A stretch of DNA of 64,000 bases from Qipengyuania_B sp965214525 (GTDB taxonomy: Bacteria > Pseudomonadota > Alphaproteobacteria > Sphingomonadales > Sphingomonadaceae), in assembly GCA_965214525.1 (NCBI GenBank), contig OZ243959.1, positions 2,604,001-2,668,000 on the forward strand, written 5' to 3'. The notes beneath the pieces were generated by a model. It was not told the DNA's origin, did no database searches, and saw only the letters and a list, made by a program, of their open reading frames with translations. Of the stretch, positions 35,579 to 43,220 are shown one piece after another (positions within the stretch are counted from its first letter, which is position 1; each line of letters starts with the position of its first letter). The translations under genes and the position numbers were made by a program.

Positions 35579-36852
35579 GCCGCCGCCATCCGGGTCGGGA
35601 TGTGCTCGCTGGGGAACAGTCCGGTGTGCTCGGGCGCGTGCTTGAGCAGGGCCTTGGCGACCTGAACCTTGTGCACCTCTGTCGGCCCATCGGCGAGCGC
35701 CAGGCTCATCACCCCGCTCCACCACTCGGCCAGCGGCAGCTCGAGCGTGACGCCGAGGCTCCCGTGGAGCTGGATCGCCCGCTGGACGATGTCGTGATAG
35801 ACTTTCGCCATCTGCACCTTGCACATCGCGATCAACGTGCGCGGGCTGTCGGCCGGCGTGCGGCCGGCCTCGACTTCGTCGATCGTCCACGCGGTTTTCA
35901 TCACCAGCAGCCGGAACTGCTCGAGCTCGATCGCGCTGTCGGCGATCATGCCCTGCACAAACTGGTGTTCGGCGAGCTGTTTCCCCTGTGTTCGGCGCGA
36001 ATTTGCACGCTCGATCATCATGTCCAGCGCGCGCCGGCACTTGCCCACGGTGCGCATCGCGTGGTGGACTCGGCCCCCGCCAAGCCGCGCCTGGGCGACC
36101 TTGAAGCCTTCGCCCGGCTGCCCGAGCATCGCGTCGCGGGGCACGCGCACCTTGTCGTAGCGAATGTAGGCATGGATGCCGCCATCGCCCGCGTGATCGT
36201 CACCCATCACCTTGACATTGCGCAGAATTTCCACCCCCGGCGTGTCGCGCGGGACGATGAACATGCTCATCCGGCCGTGCGGGGGATTGTCCGGATTGGT
36301 CACCGCCATGACGATCAGGAATTCCGCGTAGCGCGCGTTGGAGTAGAACCACTTCTCTCCCTCGATCACCCACTCGCTGCCGTCCTGCCAGGCCTTGCAG
36401 ACGAACTCCTTGGGGTCGGCGCCGGCCTGCGGCTCGGTCATCGAGAAGCACGAGACGATCTCGCCGTCCATCAGCGGCTGGAGGTACTTCGCCTTCTGCT
36501 CCTCGGTGCCGAACATGGCGAGGATTTCGGCGTTGCCGGTGTCGGGCGCGACGGTGCCGAACACCGTCGGCGCCCAGTAGGCGCGGCCGAGGATCTCGTT
36601 CATCAGCGCCAGCTTGACCTGACCGTATCCCGGTCCCCCCAGGTGCGGGCCGAGGTGGCAGGCCCAAAGCCCGCGCGCCTTCACCCGCTCCTGCAACGGC
36701 TTGATCGCCGCGCGGCTTTCGGCATTCGAAACGTCGTAAGGCGCGCCGTGTCCCGGAAAGCGATAGTCCAGAGGTTCGACCTCGGCACGCACGAAATCGA
36801 GCATCCAGTCGATCTTCTCCTGGAAGTCGGGGTCGGTGGCGAAACTCCACAT
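35575..36852 (-). CDS. ACAD10/11-like acyl-CoA dehydrogenase
   Basis: A 425-residue acyl-CoA dehydrogenase unlike the others in the window. CFSMTEPQAGADPKEFVCKA replaces the usual SEPGAGSD loop. The region normally carrying the base reads ARLGGGRVHHAMRTVGKCRR, as in human ACAD10/ACAD11 and Pseudomonas LvaC, which have R-x-x-H there and no glutamate. LADGPTEVHKVQVAK also fits that group. Those enzymes work with an APH-fold kinase on 4-hydroxyacyl-CoA, and such a kinase is the next gene upstream. AGGAGA precedes ATG 36852. Confidence 0.9.
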   Translation of the reverse strand: MWSFATDPDFQEKIDWMLDFVRAEVEPLDYRFPGHGAPYDVSNAESRAAIKPLQERVKARGLWACHLGPHLGGPGYGQVKLALMNEILGRAYWAPTVFGTVAPDTGNAEILAMFGTEEQKAKYLQPLMDGEIVSCFSMTEPQAGADPKEFVCKAWQDGSEWVIEGEKWFYSNARYAEFLIVMAVTNPDNPPHGRMSMFIVPRDTPGVEILRNVKVMGDDHAGDGGIHAYIRYDKVRVPRDAMLGQPGEGFKVAQARLGGGRVHHAMRTVGKCRRALDMMIERANSRRTQGKQLAEHQFVQGMIADSAIELEQFRLLVMKTAWTIDEVEAGRTPADSPRTLIAMCKVQMAKVYHDIVQRAIQLHGSLGVTLELPLAEWWSGVMSLALADGPTEVHKVQVAKALLKHAPEHTGLFPSEHIPTRMAAA

Positions 36853-36863
36853 CTGTCTTTCTC

Positions 36864-37928
36864 CTAGCCTGCCTTGCGGCAGAGCCGTTCGGCCTTGGCG
36901 AAATTGGACGTCACCAGGCGGTCGAAGAAGCGCCCGGTCTCGGGCGTCAGGATCCCGGCGGCGCTTTGCGCGACCTTGTATTCTAGGATGCAGCCGCCCT
37001 TGTAGAGCGCCAGGACGCAATAGTAATCGAAGTTCGCCAAGTCCCGCCCGGTCCCTGCGGCGTAGTAGCGCGCCAGCTCCTGCCGGGTGGGGAAGTTGGC
37101 GATGGCGTAAAGCGCGTCCGGATCGATCTCGTCGGGCCGCTCCTCGTCGCGCAGCTTGTTTGTGAACCACGCGAGATCGATCAGCGGATCGCCGATCGTC
37201 GACAGCTCCCAGTCGATCAGCGCGGTCAGGCGGGCCGGGCGGTCGAACGCGAACAGCGCATTGGGCGTGCCCACGTCGCCGTGGATGATCCCGGGGCGAA
37301 AATCGTCCGGGATATTGGCGCGCAGCCAGTCCCGGGCATAGGCGAAGCCGGGAATTTCGCGCCCCGCATAGCCGTAGCGTTCGGGGTAGGAGTTGAGCTG
37401 GCCCTTCCAGCGGTCGACCTGGCGCTCGAGAAAACCCTCGGCGCGGCCGAAGTCCTCGAGGCCGACCGCCTGGTAATCGACGTTGGCGAGCGCGACGAGC
37501 CCATCGACCATCGCATAGCCAATGCCGTACTCGCTCGGTGCGGTGTCGCACGGCGCGCGGTTGACGATCCTGTCGCCGCGCAGCTCGGCCGCCCAGCCGG
37601 GGACGCGCTCCATCACGTAGAACGGCGCGCCGATGACCGCGGGGTCGTCGCACGCGCCGAAGCAATGCGGATGCGGGACCGGCGTGCCGTTGAGCGCGGT
37701 GAGCACCCGCGCCTCGCGCAGCACGCCCTTCTCCGCGCCTGGGGGAGGGACGGCCGGCGGGCGGCGGAGCACCATTTGCGCCCCGTCGCGATCGAGCGTC
37801 AGGATGACGTTCGATGTGCCGCCGTGCATCTGGCTGATGGTCAGCGGGCCATCGCCGAGCTCGGGCACCTGGGCGTCGAGCCAGTCGGTCAGCCGCCCGA
37901 CCTCGGCCAGTTCGGCGGGTACGCTCAC
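36864..37928 (-). CDS. APH-fold phosphotransferase, ACAD10/11 kinase-domain/LvaA-like
   Basis: A 354-residue aminoglycoside-phosphotransferase-fold protein. Nucleotide and catalytic motifs are MHGGTSNVILTL, IIHGDVGTPNALF (HxDxxxxN near residue 215) and LIDWELSTIGDPLIDLAWFT (metal-binding Asp). The family includes the kinase domain of ACAD10/11 and LvaA, which phosphorylate the 4-hydroxyl of hydroxyacyl-CoAs. It stands directly before the ACAD10/11-like gene, reproducing as two genes what vertebrates carry as one fusion. GTG 37928 overlaps the previous stop (GTGA). The substrate is inferred, not shown. Confidence 0.87.
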   Translation of the reverse strand: MSVPAELAEVGRLTDWLDAQVPELGDGPLTISQMHGGTSNVILTLDRDGAQMVLRRPPAVPPPGAEKGVLREARVLTALNGTPVPHPHCFGACDDPAVIGAPFYVMERVPGWAAELRGDRIVNRAPCDTAPSEYGIGYAMVDGLVALANVDYQAVGLEDFGRAEGFLERQVDRWKGQLNSYPERYGYAGREIPGFAYARDWLRANIPDDFRPGIIHGDVGTPNALFAFDRPARLTALIDWELSTIGDPLIDLAWFTNKLRDEERPDEIDPDALYAIANFPTRQELARYYAAGTGRDLANFDYYCVLALYKGGCILEYKVAQSAAGILTPETGRFFDRLVTSNFAKAERLCRKAG

Positions 37929-38347
37929 CGGGTGACCAAGCGGCGGAACAGCGAGCCCTCGGCCTGCCAGTCGACCCGCACGCGGCGGCGGGAGAAGCGC
38001 CAGCCCTCGGCGGTGCGGATCAGCGCGTCGTCGTAAGTGCCCGAATGGTCGGGGCCGGCGTTCGAATGGACCGCGAAATAGCTGCGCGCGGTCGCGGCAT
38101 CGCCCTCGACGGCGATCAGCGGGTTGGTGATGTGGTGGCGGACGAAGGTGATGCGCGGGTCGCGCTCGCCGACGGAAAGCGATGCCGCAATGGCGGCGGG
38201 GCCTTGCGGGCTGTCGCCGGGATATTCGAGCACGCCGTTTTCCGCGAAGCACGCCGCCAGCTCGGCCACCCGGCCCCGATCTCCGTTGTAAGTGTACCGG
38301 GCGAGAAGATCGCGGATCGCCTCGCAGTCGTCCGCGGCTTCAGCCAT
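37925..38347 (-). CDS. SnoaL-like (NTF2-fold) protein
   Basis: A 140-residue protein with the NTF2-like pattern DDCEAIRDLLARYTYNGDRG, FAENGVLEYPG, FVRHHITNPLIAVEGDAATA and TYDDALIRTAEGWRFSRRRV. Such proteins may be cyclases, isomerases or dehydratases, or may only bind ligands. It starts 8 bases inside the end of the SMP-30 gene and its stop overlaps the kinase start. Confidence 0.82.
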   Translation of the reverse strand: MAEAADDCEAIRDLLARYTYNGDRGRVAELAACFAENGVLEYPGDSPQGPAAIAASLSVGERDPRITFVRHHITNPLIAVEGDAATARSYFAVHSNAGPDHSGTYDDALIRTAEGWRFSRRRVRVDWQAEGSLFRRLVTR

Positions 38348-39197
38348 TGAAGTGAAGCTTCAGGCCCGGCTCGTCCCAACGGGTTTTCACCAGCAGACCG
38401 CGGGTCGAGAATGTCAGATAGGCGTCTTGCATGTCGCCGCCGCCGAAGGCGATGTTGGTGACGTAGTAATCTTTGAACGGCTTGAACGAAGTCGCCCCGC
38501 CGGGTGTCACGGTGGTAATCCCGCCCTGGCGCAAAGTCCCCACGCAGACGTTGCCCGCGGCGGTCACCGCCAGGCTGTCGAACAGTACGTGGCCCGGCGC
38601 GGTCGCGACCCAGGTCGGGTGCTGTTCCTCTGCCTTGCGCGCAAAGCGATAAAGCCGGGCTTGGTGGGTGTCGGCGACATAAACCGTCGTCCCGTCGGGC
38701 GAGAAGCCGACCCCGTTGTAGGACACCGCGCGGCGGTCGATGGCGGTGATTTCGGAGCCGTCGGACAGCGCACAGAACAGGCCGCTGGCGGTGCGGATGC
38801 CGCTGTGGCTCTTGCCGAGATCGGTGAACCACATCCGCCCGTCCGCGTCGAACACGATGTCGTTCGGCCCTTCGAGCGGAATTCCCTCGCAGCCCTCGTA
38901 GACGCGCTCGAACTTGCCGGTCCCGAGATCGACCCGCTCGATCCTGCCGCCGGCCTCGAGGCCGCTGGCGCTGCTCATCGTGGCGGCGTCCATTCCGCCG
39001 TTGTTGCAGACGTAGAGCGCGCCGTCGGGACCGATCGCGGCGCCGTTCGGGCCGCCGCCGATCGCGCAGACCAACTCGGCTCGGCCGTCCCAACAGCGCG
39101 TGATTCGGCCGCCGGCAATCTCCACCACGATCACCGAACCATCGGCCATCACGACGGGTCCTTCGGGAAAGGCGAGCCCTTCGGCAACGATCTCCAC
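38340..39197 (-). CDS. SMP-30/gluconolactonase family protein
   Basis: A 285-residue six-bladed propeller hydrolase of the SMP-30/Gluconolactonase/LRE family. Metal ligands are visible: the glutamate in EGLAFPEGP, the asparagine in AVSYNGVGFSPDG and the aspartate in VYVADTHQARLYRF, plus GPNDIVFDADGRMWFTDLG. It could open a lactone formed in the pathway. The start is GTG 39197, chosen because AGGAGA lies 8 bases upstream and ATG alternatives fall in the promoter. It heads the leftward operon ending at 33221. Confidence 0.85.
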   Translation of the reverse strand: MEIVAEGLAFPEGPVVMADGSVIVVEIAGGRITRCWDGRAELVCAIGGGPNGAAIGPDGALYVCNNGGMDAATMSSASGLEAGGRIERVDLGTGKFERVYEGCEGIPLEGPNDIVFDADGRMWFTDLGKSHSGIRTASGLFCALSDGSEITAIDRRAVSYNGVGFSPDGTTVYVADTHQARLYRFARKAEEQHPTWVATAPGHVLFDSLAVTAAGNVCVGTLRQGGITTVTPGGATSFKPFKDYYVTNIAFGGGDMQDAYLTFSTRGLLVKTRWDEPGLKLHFNG

Positions 39198-39215
39198 GAG
39201 GCGCTCTCCTATCTT

Positions 39216-39231
39216 ACCTGGTTTACTATGT
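39216..39231. promoter_or_regulatory. Candidate regulon operator, site B
   Basis: ACCTGGTTTACTATGT lies between the divergent SMP-30 (GTG 39197) and SDR (ATG 39282) genes. It matches 12 of 14 positions of ACYTAGT-N2-ACTARGT, both half-sites at 6 of 7. It is well placed to control both operons. Confidence 0.65.
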
Positions 39232-39281
39232 CTTGACAGCCTTCCCCTGCTCCCGCAACCCCGTCGCCGGAGATCCGACCC

Positions 39282-40163
39282 ATGCCCGTGCCCGAGCATC
39301 ATATCGTGGCCCAGCCGCCGCCCTTCGAGCAACCGCCGTTCTTGCGGGACGTTTTCGCCGGGCGGACGGTGTTGGTCTCGGGCGGAGGATCGGGAATGGG
39401 GCTGGCGATGGCGCTAGCCTTCGCGCAGGGCGGGGCCAACGTAGCGGTCGTCGGCCGCAGCCTCGAGCGGGCCGAGGCGGGTGCCGCGAGGATCGCCGCG
39501 CTGGGCGTGCAAACCCACGCCCACAGCTGCGACGTGCGCGTGCCCGAGCAAGTCGCCGCAGCATTCGACGCGGTCGAAGGGGCGCTCGGCCCGGTGACCT
39601 TGCTGGCCAACAACGCCGGGGCCAACTTTCCCATACTCGCCGAGGACATCTCTCCCAACGCCTGGAACGCGGTCACCCGCATCGCGATCGACGGCACTTT
39701 CCTCTGTTCGGCGGAGTTCGCTCGGCGATTGATCGCACGTGGGCTGGGCGGGGCGATCGTCAACAACTGCGCGCAATATATCTGGACGGGTTTCCCGGGC
39801 GACGCGCATTCGGCCGCGGCCAAGACCGCGCAGGCGACAATGACCCGCAAGATGGCCCAAGAGTGGGCGCCGTTCGGCATCCGCGTCAACGCCATCGCCG
39901 CCGGGTTCTTTCCGCACGAGGGCTCGACCGCAGGCCGCAGGGAAGACGGGATAGCGCCGCTCCAGGCGATGATCCCGGCGGGGCGAACCGGCGCGATCCA
40001 CGAGTTCGGGTGGCTTTCGGCGATGACCTGCACCACGCTGTTCGAGGGGATGAGCGGGCAGGTGATCGTCCAGGACGGCGGCGAGAGCCTGCGCCGTTCG
40101 CTGATGATGCCCGACTATGTTCCGCCGCGCGAACGCGCCGACGGGCCGTGGGGGTGGAAATGA
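39282..40163 (+). CDS. SDR, 2,4-dienoyl-CoA reductase-like
   Basis: A 293-residue SDR. The cofactor motif VSGGGSGMGLAMALAFAQGG and NNAGANFPILAED are normal, but the active site is not. Instead of Ser...YxxxK it reads NNCAQYIWTGFPGDAHSAAA KTA, with His where Tyr belongs and no serine. Peroxisomal/bacterial 2,4-dienoyl-CoA reductases have the same kind of change (VHAGSAK). A dienoyl-CoA reductase is therefore the best guess. GGAGA precedes ATG 39282. It heads the rightward operon of the 39.2 kb divergent promoter. Confidence 0.78.
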   Translation: MPVPEHHIVAQPPPFEQPPFLRDVFAGRTVLVSGGGSGMGLAMALAFAQGGANVAVVGRSLERAEAGAARIAALGVQTHAHSCDVRVPEQVAAAFDAVEGALGPVTLLANNAGANFPILAEDISPNAWNAVTRIAIDGTFLCSAEFARRLIARGLGGAIVNNCAQYIWTGFPGDAHSAAAKTAQATMTRKMAQEWAPFGIRVNAIAAGFFPHEGSTAGRREDGIAPLQAMIPAGRTGAIHEFGWLSAMTCTTLFEGMSGQVIVQDGGESLRRSLMMPDYVPPRERADGPWGWK

Positions 40164-40663
40164 CCGGCTGGCTGGCGGGCAAGCGCGCGCTGCTGGTGGG
40201 CGACTGTTCGGCGATCGCCGCGGCCCTGCGCGAACAAGGCGCCGAGGTCGTCCGCGAAGGTCCGGCGCAAATTCTCGTTCACGTGACCGAGCCTCCGCCG
40301 AACCGTCCGGCTCACGTGCTGAGCCACTCCGACTGGCGCGCGATGCTCGAGAGCGGGCTCGACCGGCGATTCCTGGCGGCGCAGGCGTTCGCCGCGGAGC
40401 GCCGCGAGGCGGGCGAGGGCGGCGCGGTGCTGTTCGTCGGCGCGCCTGAGCAGGCGCTCGGCAGCGCGCACGCCGCGGCTGCCGGTGCGCTCGGCAATCT
40501 CACCAAGACGCTCGGCGTCGAATGGGCGCGCGACGGGATTAGGGTCAACACGACCCTCACCACGCAAGCCGGAAGCACGCTGGGCAACCTGGCGGCCTAT
40601 CTCGTGAGCGACTACGCAGCCTACGTCACTGGGGCGGTGATGGGCATCGGCCTCGATGACTGA
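40160..40663 (+). CDS. Truncated SDR-like protein, probably non-catalytic
   Basis: A 167-residue protein aligned only with parts of an SDR. It opens MTGWLAGKRALLVGDCSAIA with a degenerate nucleotide loop, lacks the NNAG segment and the Ser/Tyr active site, and then shows HAAAAGALGNLTKTLGVEWA RDGIRVNTTL and YLVSDYAAYVTGAVMGIGLD, the normal SDR C-terminal half. The frame is clean, and ATGA/overlap coupling with both neighbours (true SDRs) is kept. This argues for a maintained protein, perhaps a partner subunit, rather than a random deletion. Confidence 0.75.
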   Translation: MTGWLAGKRALLVGDCSAIAAALREQGAEVVREGPAQILVHVTEPPPNRPAHVLSHSDWRAMLESGLDRRFLAAQAFAAERREAGEGGAVLFVGAPEQALGSAHAAAAGALGNLTKTLGVEWARDGIRVNTTLTTQAGSTLGNLAAYLVSDYAAYVTGAVMGIGLDD

Positions 40664-41528
40664 ATCGCTAGCCAATCGCTGGCGGCTCGACGGCCAGGCC
40701 GCTTTCGTCACCGGCGGCGGCGGCGGCATCGGCCGCGCCATCGCGCTCGGCCTCGCCGAGGCCGGGGCCGACGTGGCGATTTTCGAAATCGTTGCCGAGC
40801 GCGCCGAGGAAACCGCCGCGCGCGTCCGCGAATTGGGCCGGCAAGCGCTGGCACTGCCCGGCGACGCGATGGACGCCGAGGCGATCCGCGCCGTGATCGC
40901 GGCGGCCGACGCGCGCTTCGGGCGGCTCGACATCCTCGTCAACAACGCCGGCGGGGTCAGCGCCCGCCCATTCCTCGAGCAGAGCGAGCGCAGCTGGCGG
41001 CGGCACATCGAGATCAACCTGGTGTCGATGCTCGCCGCGACCCACGCCGCCGCGCCGATCATGATCCGCGAGGATCGCGGCGGAACGATCCTCAACGTCG
41101 CCTCGATCGAAGCGAGCCGCGCGGCGCCCAATTTTGCGGTCTACGGGGCGTGCAAGGCGGGAATGGTCAGCTTTACCAAAACCATGGCGCTGGAGCTGTC
41201 GGGGCACCGCATCCGCGTGAACTGCATTGCCCCCGACCACACGGTGACGACGGGATCGATGGGCAACCGCGCCGGATCGGTCGATTCGGCGGTCTGGCGG
41301 CAACGCTCGAGCGAGGAGGTCGACGCGATGAACCGCGTGATTCCGTTGGGCCGCGAGGGGGTCGATCGCGAATGCGGGGACGCCGCGGTCTATCTCTGCT
41401 CGCAAATGGCGGAGTACGTGACGGGAGCGATCCTGCCCGTCGATGGTGGCACCTCCGCCGGCAACGGCTGGGTGAGGGGTAGGAACGGGCGCTGGACCCT
41501 CAACGAAGGCCTCGATTTCGGCGGATAA
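40656..41528 (+). CDS. Short-chain dehydrogenase/reductase
   Basis: A 290-residue classical SDR: FVTGGGGGIGRAIALGLAEA, DILVNNAGGVSARPF, NVASIEASRAAPNFAVYGAC with Ser and Tyr, then the Lys of CKAGM. C-terminal VTGAILPVDGGTSAGNGWVR is standard. It starts inside the end of the truncated SDR-like gene (8-base overlap). Third consecutive SDR-type gene of this operon; its specificity is not clear. Confidence 0.87.
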   Translation: MTESLANRWRLDGQAAFVTGGGGGIGRAIALGLAEAGADVAIFEIVAERAEETAARVRELGRQALALPGDAMDAEAIRAVIAAADARFGRLDILVNNAGGVSARPFLEQSERSWRRHIEINLVSMLAATHAAAPIMIREDRGGTILNVASIEASRAAPNFAVYGACKAGMVSFTKTMALELSGHRIRVNCIAPDHTVTTGSMGNRAGSVDSAVWRQRSSEEVDAMNRVIPLGREGVDRECGDAAVYLCSQMAEYVTGAILPVDGGTSAGNGWVRGRNGRWTLNEGLDFGG

Positions 41529-41556
41529 CGCAGGTTAGCGAGGTTTCAGTTGTAAA

Positions 41557-41572
41557 ACCAAGTTCACTATGA
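41557..41572. promoter_or_regulatory. Candidate regulon operator, site E (upstream of gntR-type gene)
   Basis: ACCAAGTTCACTATGA lies 33 bases before the TTG start of the GntR-type regulator and matches 11 of 14 positions of ACYTAGT-N2-ACTARGT. This suggests the regulator controls its own gene. Confidence 0.6.
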
Positions 41573-41605
41573 CAATCCACAATCGAGCTATGTGGGGTAG
41601 GTAAA

Positions 41606-42391
41606 TTGCCAACAGCGACCGTGGAAGCACCGGCGAACTCGCGTATTCGCGTTCCCAAGACAAGCGAAATCGTCGCCGACCAGATCCGCGCGCAAATTAT
41701 TCGTGGGGAGCGCTCAGAGGGCGATTACCTGCCTCCGGAAGGGCAGCTGATGGAAAGCCTCGGCATTTCGCGGCCGACTTTGCGAGAGGCGTTCCGGATA
41801 CTCGAGGCCGAGGGGTTGATCAGCGTCGTCCGCGGATCGCGGACCGGGGCGCAAGTGCACAAGCCATCGGTTGATCTGGTCGCACGCTATGCCGGCTATG
41901 TCCTCGAAAGCCAGGGCACCACGATTGCGGATCTTTACCAGGCGCGGCTGGCGATCGAGCCTTCGGCGGTGCGATGGCTGGCCACCGATCGCAGCCGCAC
42001 GGCCATGAACAGGCTTCGCACAGTCGTCGGCGAAATGAACCGGATACTTGATGACGGCAAGTTCGACGAGTTTATCGAGCACGTCGAGGTGTTCCACCAG
42101 ACGCTGGTCGCCTCGACCGGGCTGAAGACGATGACGTTCCTCAGCCGAATGCTTCTCAACCTTGCCGGCAAGCACCAGGTCGAATTCCAGAAGCGCCATC
42201 CGCGCGAAATGGCCGAGCGCGCCAAGTCTGCCCGGGTCGGCTATCGATCGTTTCAGAAACTGGTCGAACTGATCGAAGCGGGCGATGTGGAGCGCGCGGT
42301 CGAGCACTGGCGCCTGCACTTGCGCAACGCCAGCCACATCTGGACCAGCGGCGATGAAGGCAGCCGCGTGGTCGATTCGATCGGCAGCTAG
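41606..42391 (+). CDS. GntR-family (FCD-type) transcriptional regulator
   Basis: A 261-residue regulator and the only complete pathway-type regulator in the catabolic region. The winged HTH (about 15-80) reads KTSEIVADQIRAQIIRGERS, PPEGQLMESLGISRPTLREA, FRILEAEGLISVVRGSRTGA. The C-terminal helical domain (YQARLAIEPSAVRWLA, VEVFHQTLVASTGLKTMTFL) fits the FCD ligand-binding domain, which often senses acids or acyl-CoAs. The start is TTG 41606, since no ATG or GTG leaves the HTH intact. A candidate operator lies just upstream. It probably represses the surrounding operons until a pathway acid or CoA ester is present. Confidence 0.88.
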   Translation: MPTATVEAPANSRIRVPKTSEIVADQIRAQIIRGERSEGDYLPPEGQLMESLGISRPTLREAFRILEAEGLISVVRGSRTGAQVHKPSVDLVARYAGYVLESQGTTIADLYQARLAIEPSAVRWLATDRSRTAMNRLRTVVGEMNRILDDGKFDEFIEHVEVFHQTLVASTGLKTMTFLSRMLLNLAGKHQVEFQKRHPREMAERAKSARVGYRSFQKLVELIEAGDVERAVEHWRLHLRNASHIWTSGDEGSRVVDSIGS

Positions 42392-42597
42392 GCGTGCACC
42401 AACAACATGCATTGAGCCAGCGGACCGCCGGCGGCCGAGGTCGCGCAGACTTGCGAATCGCAAGCGACCTGATGATCGCCGGCAGAGTCACAATTTTGAG
42501 GGCGAGCCTCGTGCGGGGAGAATGCGGCTCAATCTAGACGCATAGTCGTTAATGGTTCCCCGGGGTAAGTTTGACGATGCTGCTTGAAACGAGTGTC

Positions 42598-42613
42598 ACC
42601 TGGTTATATAGGT
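42598..42613. promoter_or_regulatory. Candidate regulon operator, site C
   Basis: ACCTGGTTATATAGGT has outer ACCT/AGGT arms in perfect inverted symmetry and matches 11 of 14 positions of ACYTAGT-N2-ACTARGT. It covers the -10 hexamer of a possible promoter (TTGAAA-N17-TATAGG), a typical repressor position. Confidence 0.6.
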
Positions 42614-42858
42614 TGGGCGCTTGAACCGGTGCGTCGGGCCCCGGAATTGCCGAACCCCAACTATTCGATTCGAACGCCGACGAGCGACCGAACGGGTGAG
42701 AGGTCATGAAGATGAACGATAGCCGGATGAAGCGATGCCAATCCCGGCTGGTTGCCAATCCCATGCGGTTAATCATCAACCAGTCGAAAACCCGCGCTCT
42801 CGAAGCGCCGGAGCGCATCGAGTGCTCCTGATGGAAGCCGGGAAGAAGCGGGACCGGA

Positions 42859-42896
42859 TTGAGGAACTGAAGGTAAATTGAGGAACTGAAGGTAAA
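42859..42896 (+). repeat. 19-bp tandem duplication in the leader of the 42.9 kb operon
   Basis: TTGAGGAACTGAAGGTAAA occurs twice back to back (42859-42877, 42878-42896), ending 12 bases before the ATG at 42909. The ribosome binding site AAAAGGAG (42894-42901) follows the second copy. It is probably a recent slip duplication. Confidence 0.85.
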
Positions 42897-42908
42897 AGGA
42901 GCCACCGC

Positions 42909-43217
42909 ATGAGCGACTTGAAGCCCGGCTCACGCTGGAAGAGCGGCGTCTGCAGCGGAGAATTCGTCGTCGTCCGCCCGCCGACCGGCGACGGCGAGCT
43001 GACTTGCGGCGGCTTGCCACTGCGCGCCCAGACAAGCTCCGAACCGCTTGCAGAGGCGAGCGAACCGGAAGCCGAAGGCACGATGGCCGGCAAGCGCTAC
43101 GCCGAGGCCGAAAGTGGCGTCGAACTGCTCTGCACCAAGCCGGGCAGCGGAACGCTGGCCTTTGCCGGCCGCCCGCTTGCGCGCAAGGATGCCAAGCCCT
43201 TGCCGGCTTCCGACTGA
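42909..43217 (+). CDS. Small conserved protein of acyl-CoA synthetase operons, function unknown
   Basis: A 102-residue cytoplasmic protein starting MSDLKPGSRWKSGVCSGEFV, continuing VVRPPTGDGELTCGGLPL, then MAGKRYAEAESGVELLCTKP and ending ARKDAKPLPASD. Three cysteines lie near residues 15, 33 and 80. I recall similar small proteins beside acyl-CoA synthetase genes in actinobacteria and sphingomonads, but no function. AAAAGGAG precedes the ATG and the synthetase starts 3 bases after its stop, so the two are linked. Confidence 0.75.
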   Translation: MSDLKPGSRWKSGVCSGEFVVVRPPTGDGELTCGGLPLRAQTSSEPLAEASEPEAEGTMAGKRYAEAESGVELLCTKPGSGTLAFAGRPLARKDAKPLPASD

Positions 43218-43220
43218 CCA

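Larger units (their letters stand above)
42392..42908. other. 517-base intergenic region before the 42.9 kb operon
   Basis: No protein-coding frame is convincing here. The stretch contains operator site C (42598-42613) overlapping a possible sigma-70 type promoter (TTGAAA 42584-42589, 17-base spacer, TATAGG 42607-42612), which implies a leader of nearly 300 bases before the first gene. It ends in a 19-base tandem duplication (42859-42896). I see no recognisable riboswitch. Confidence 0.5.
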
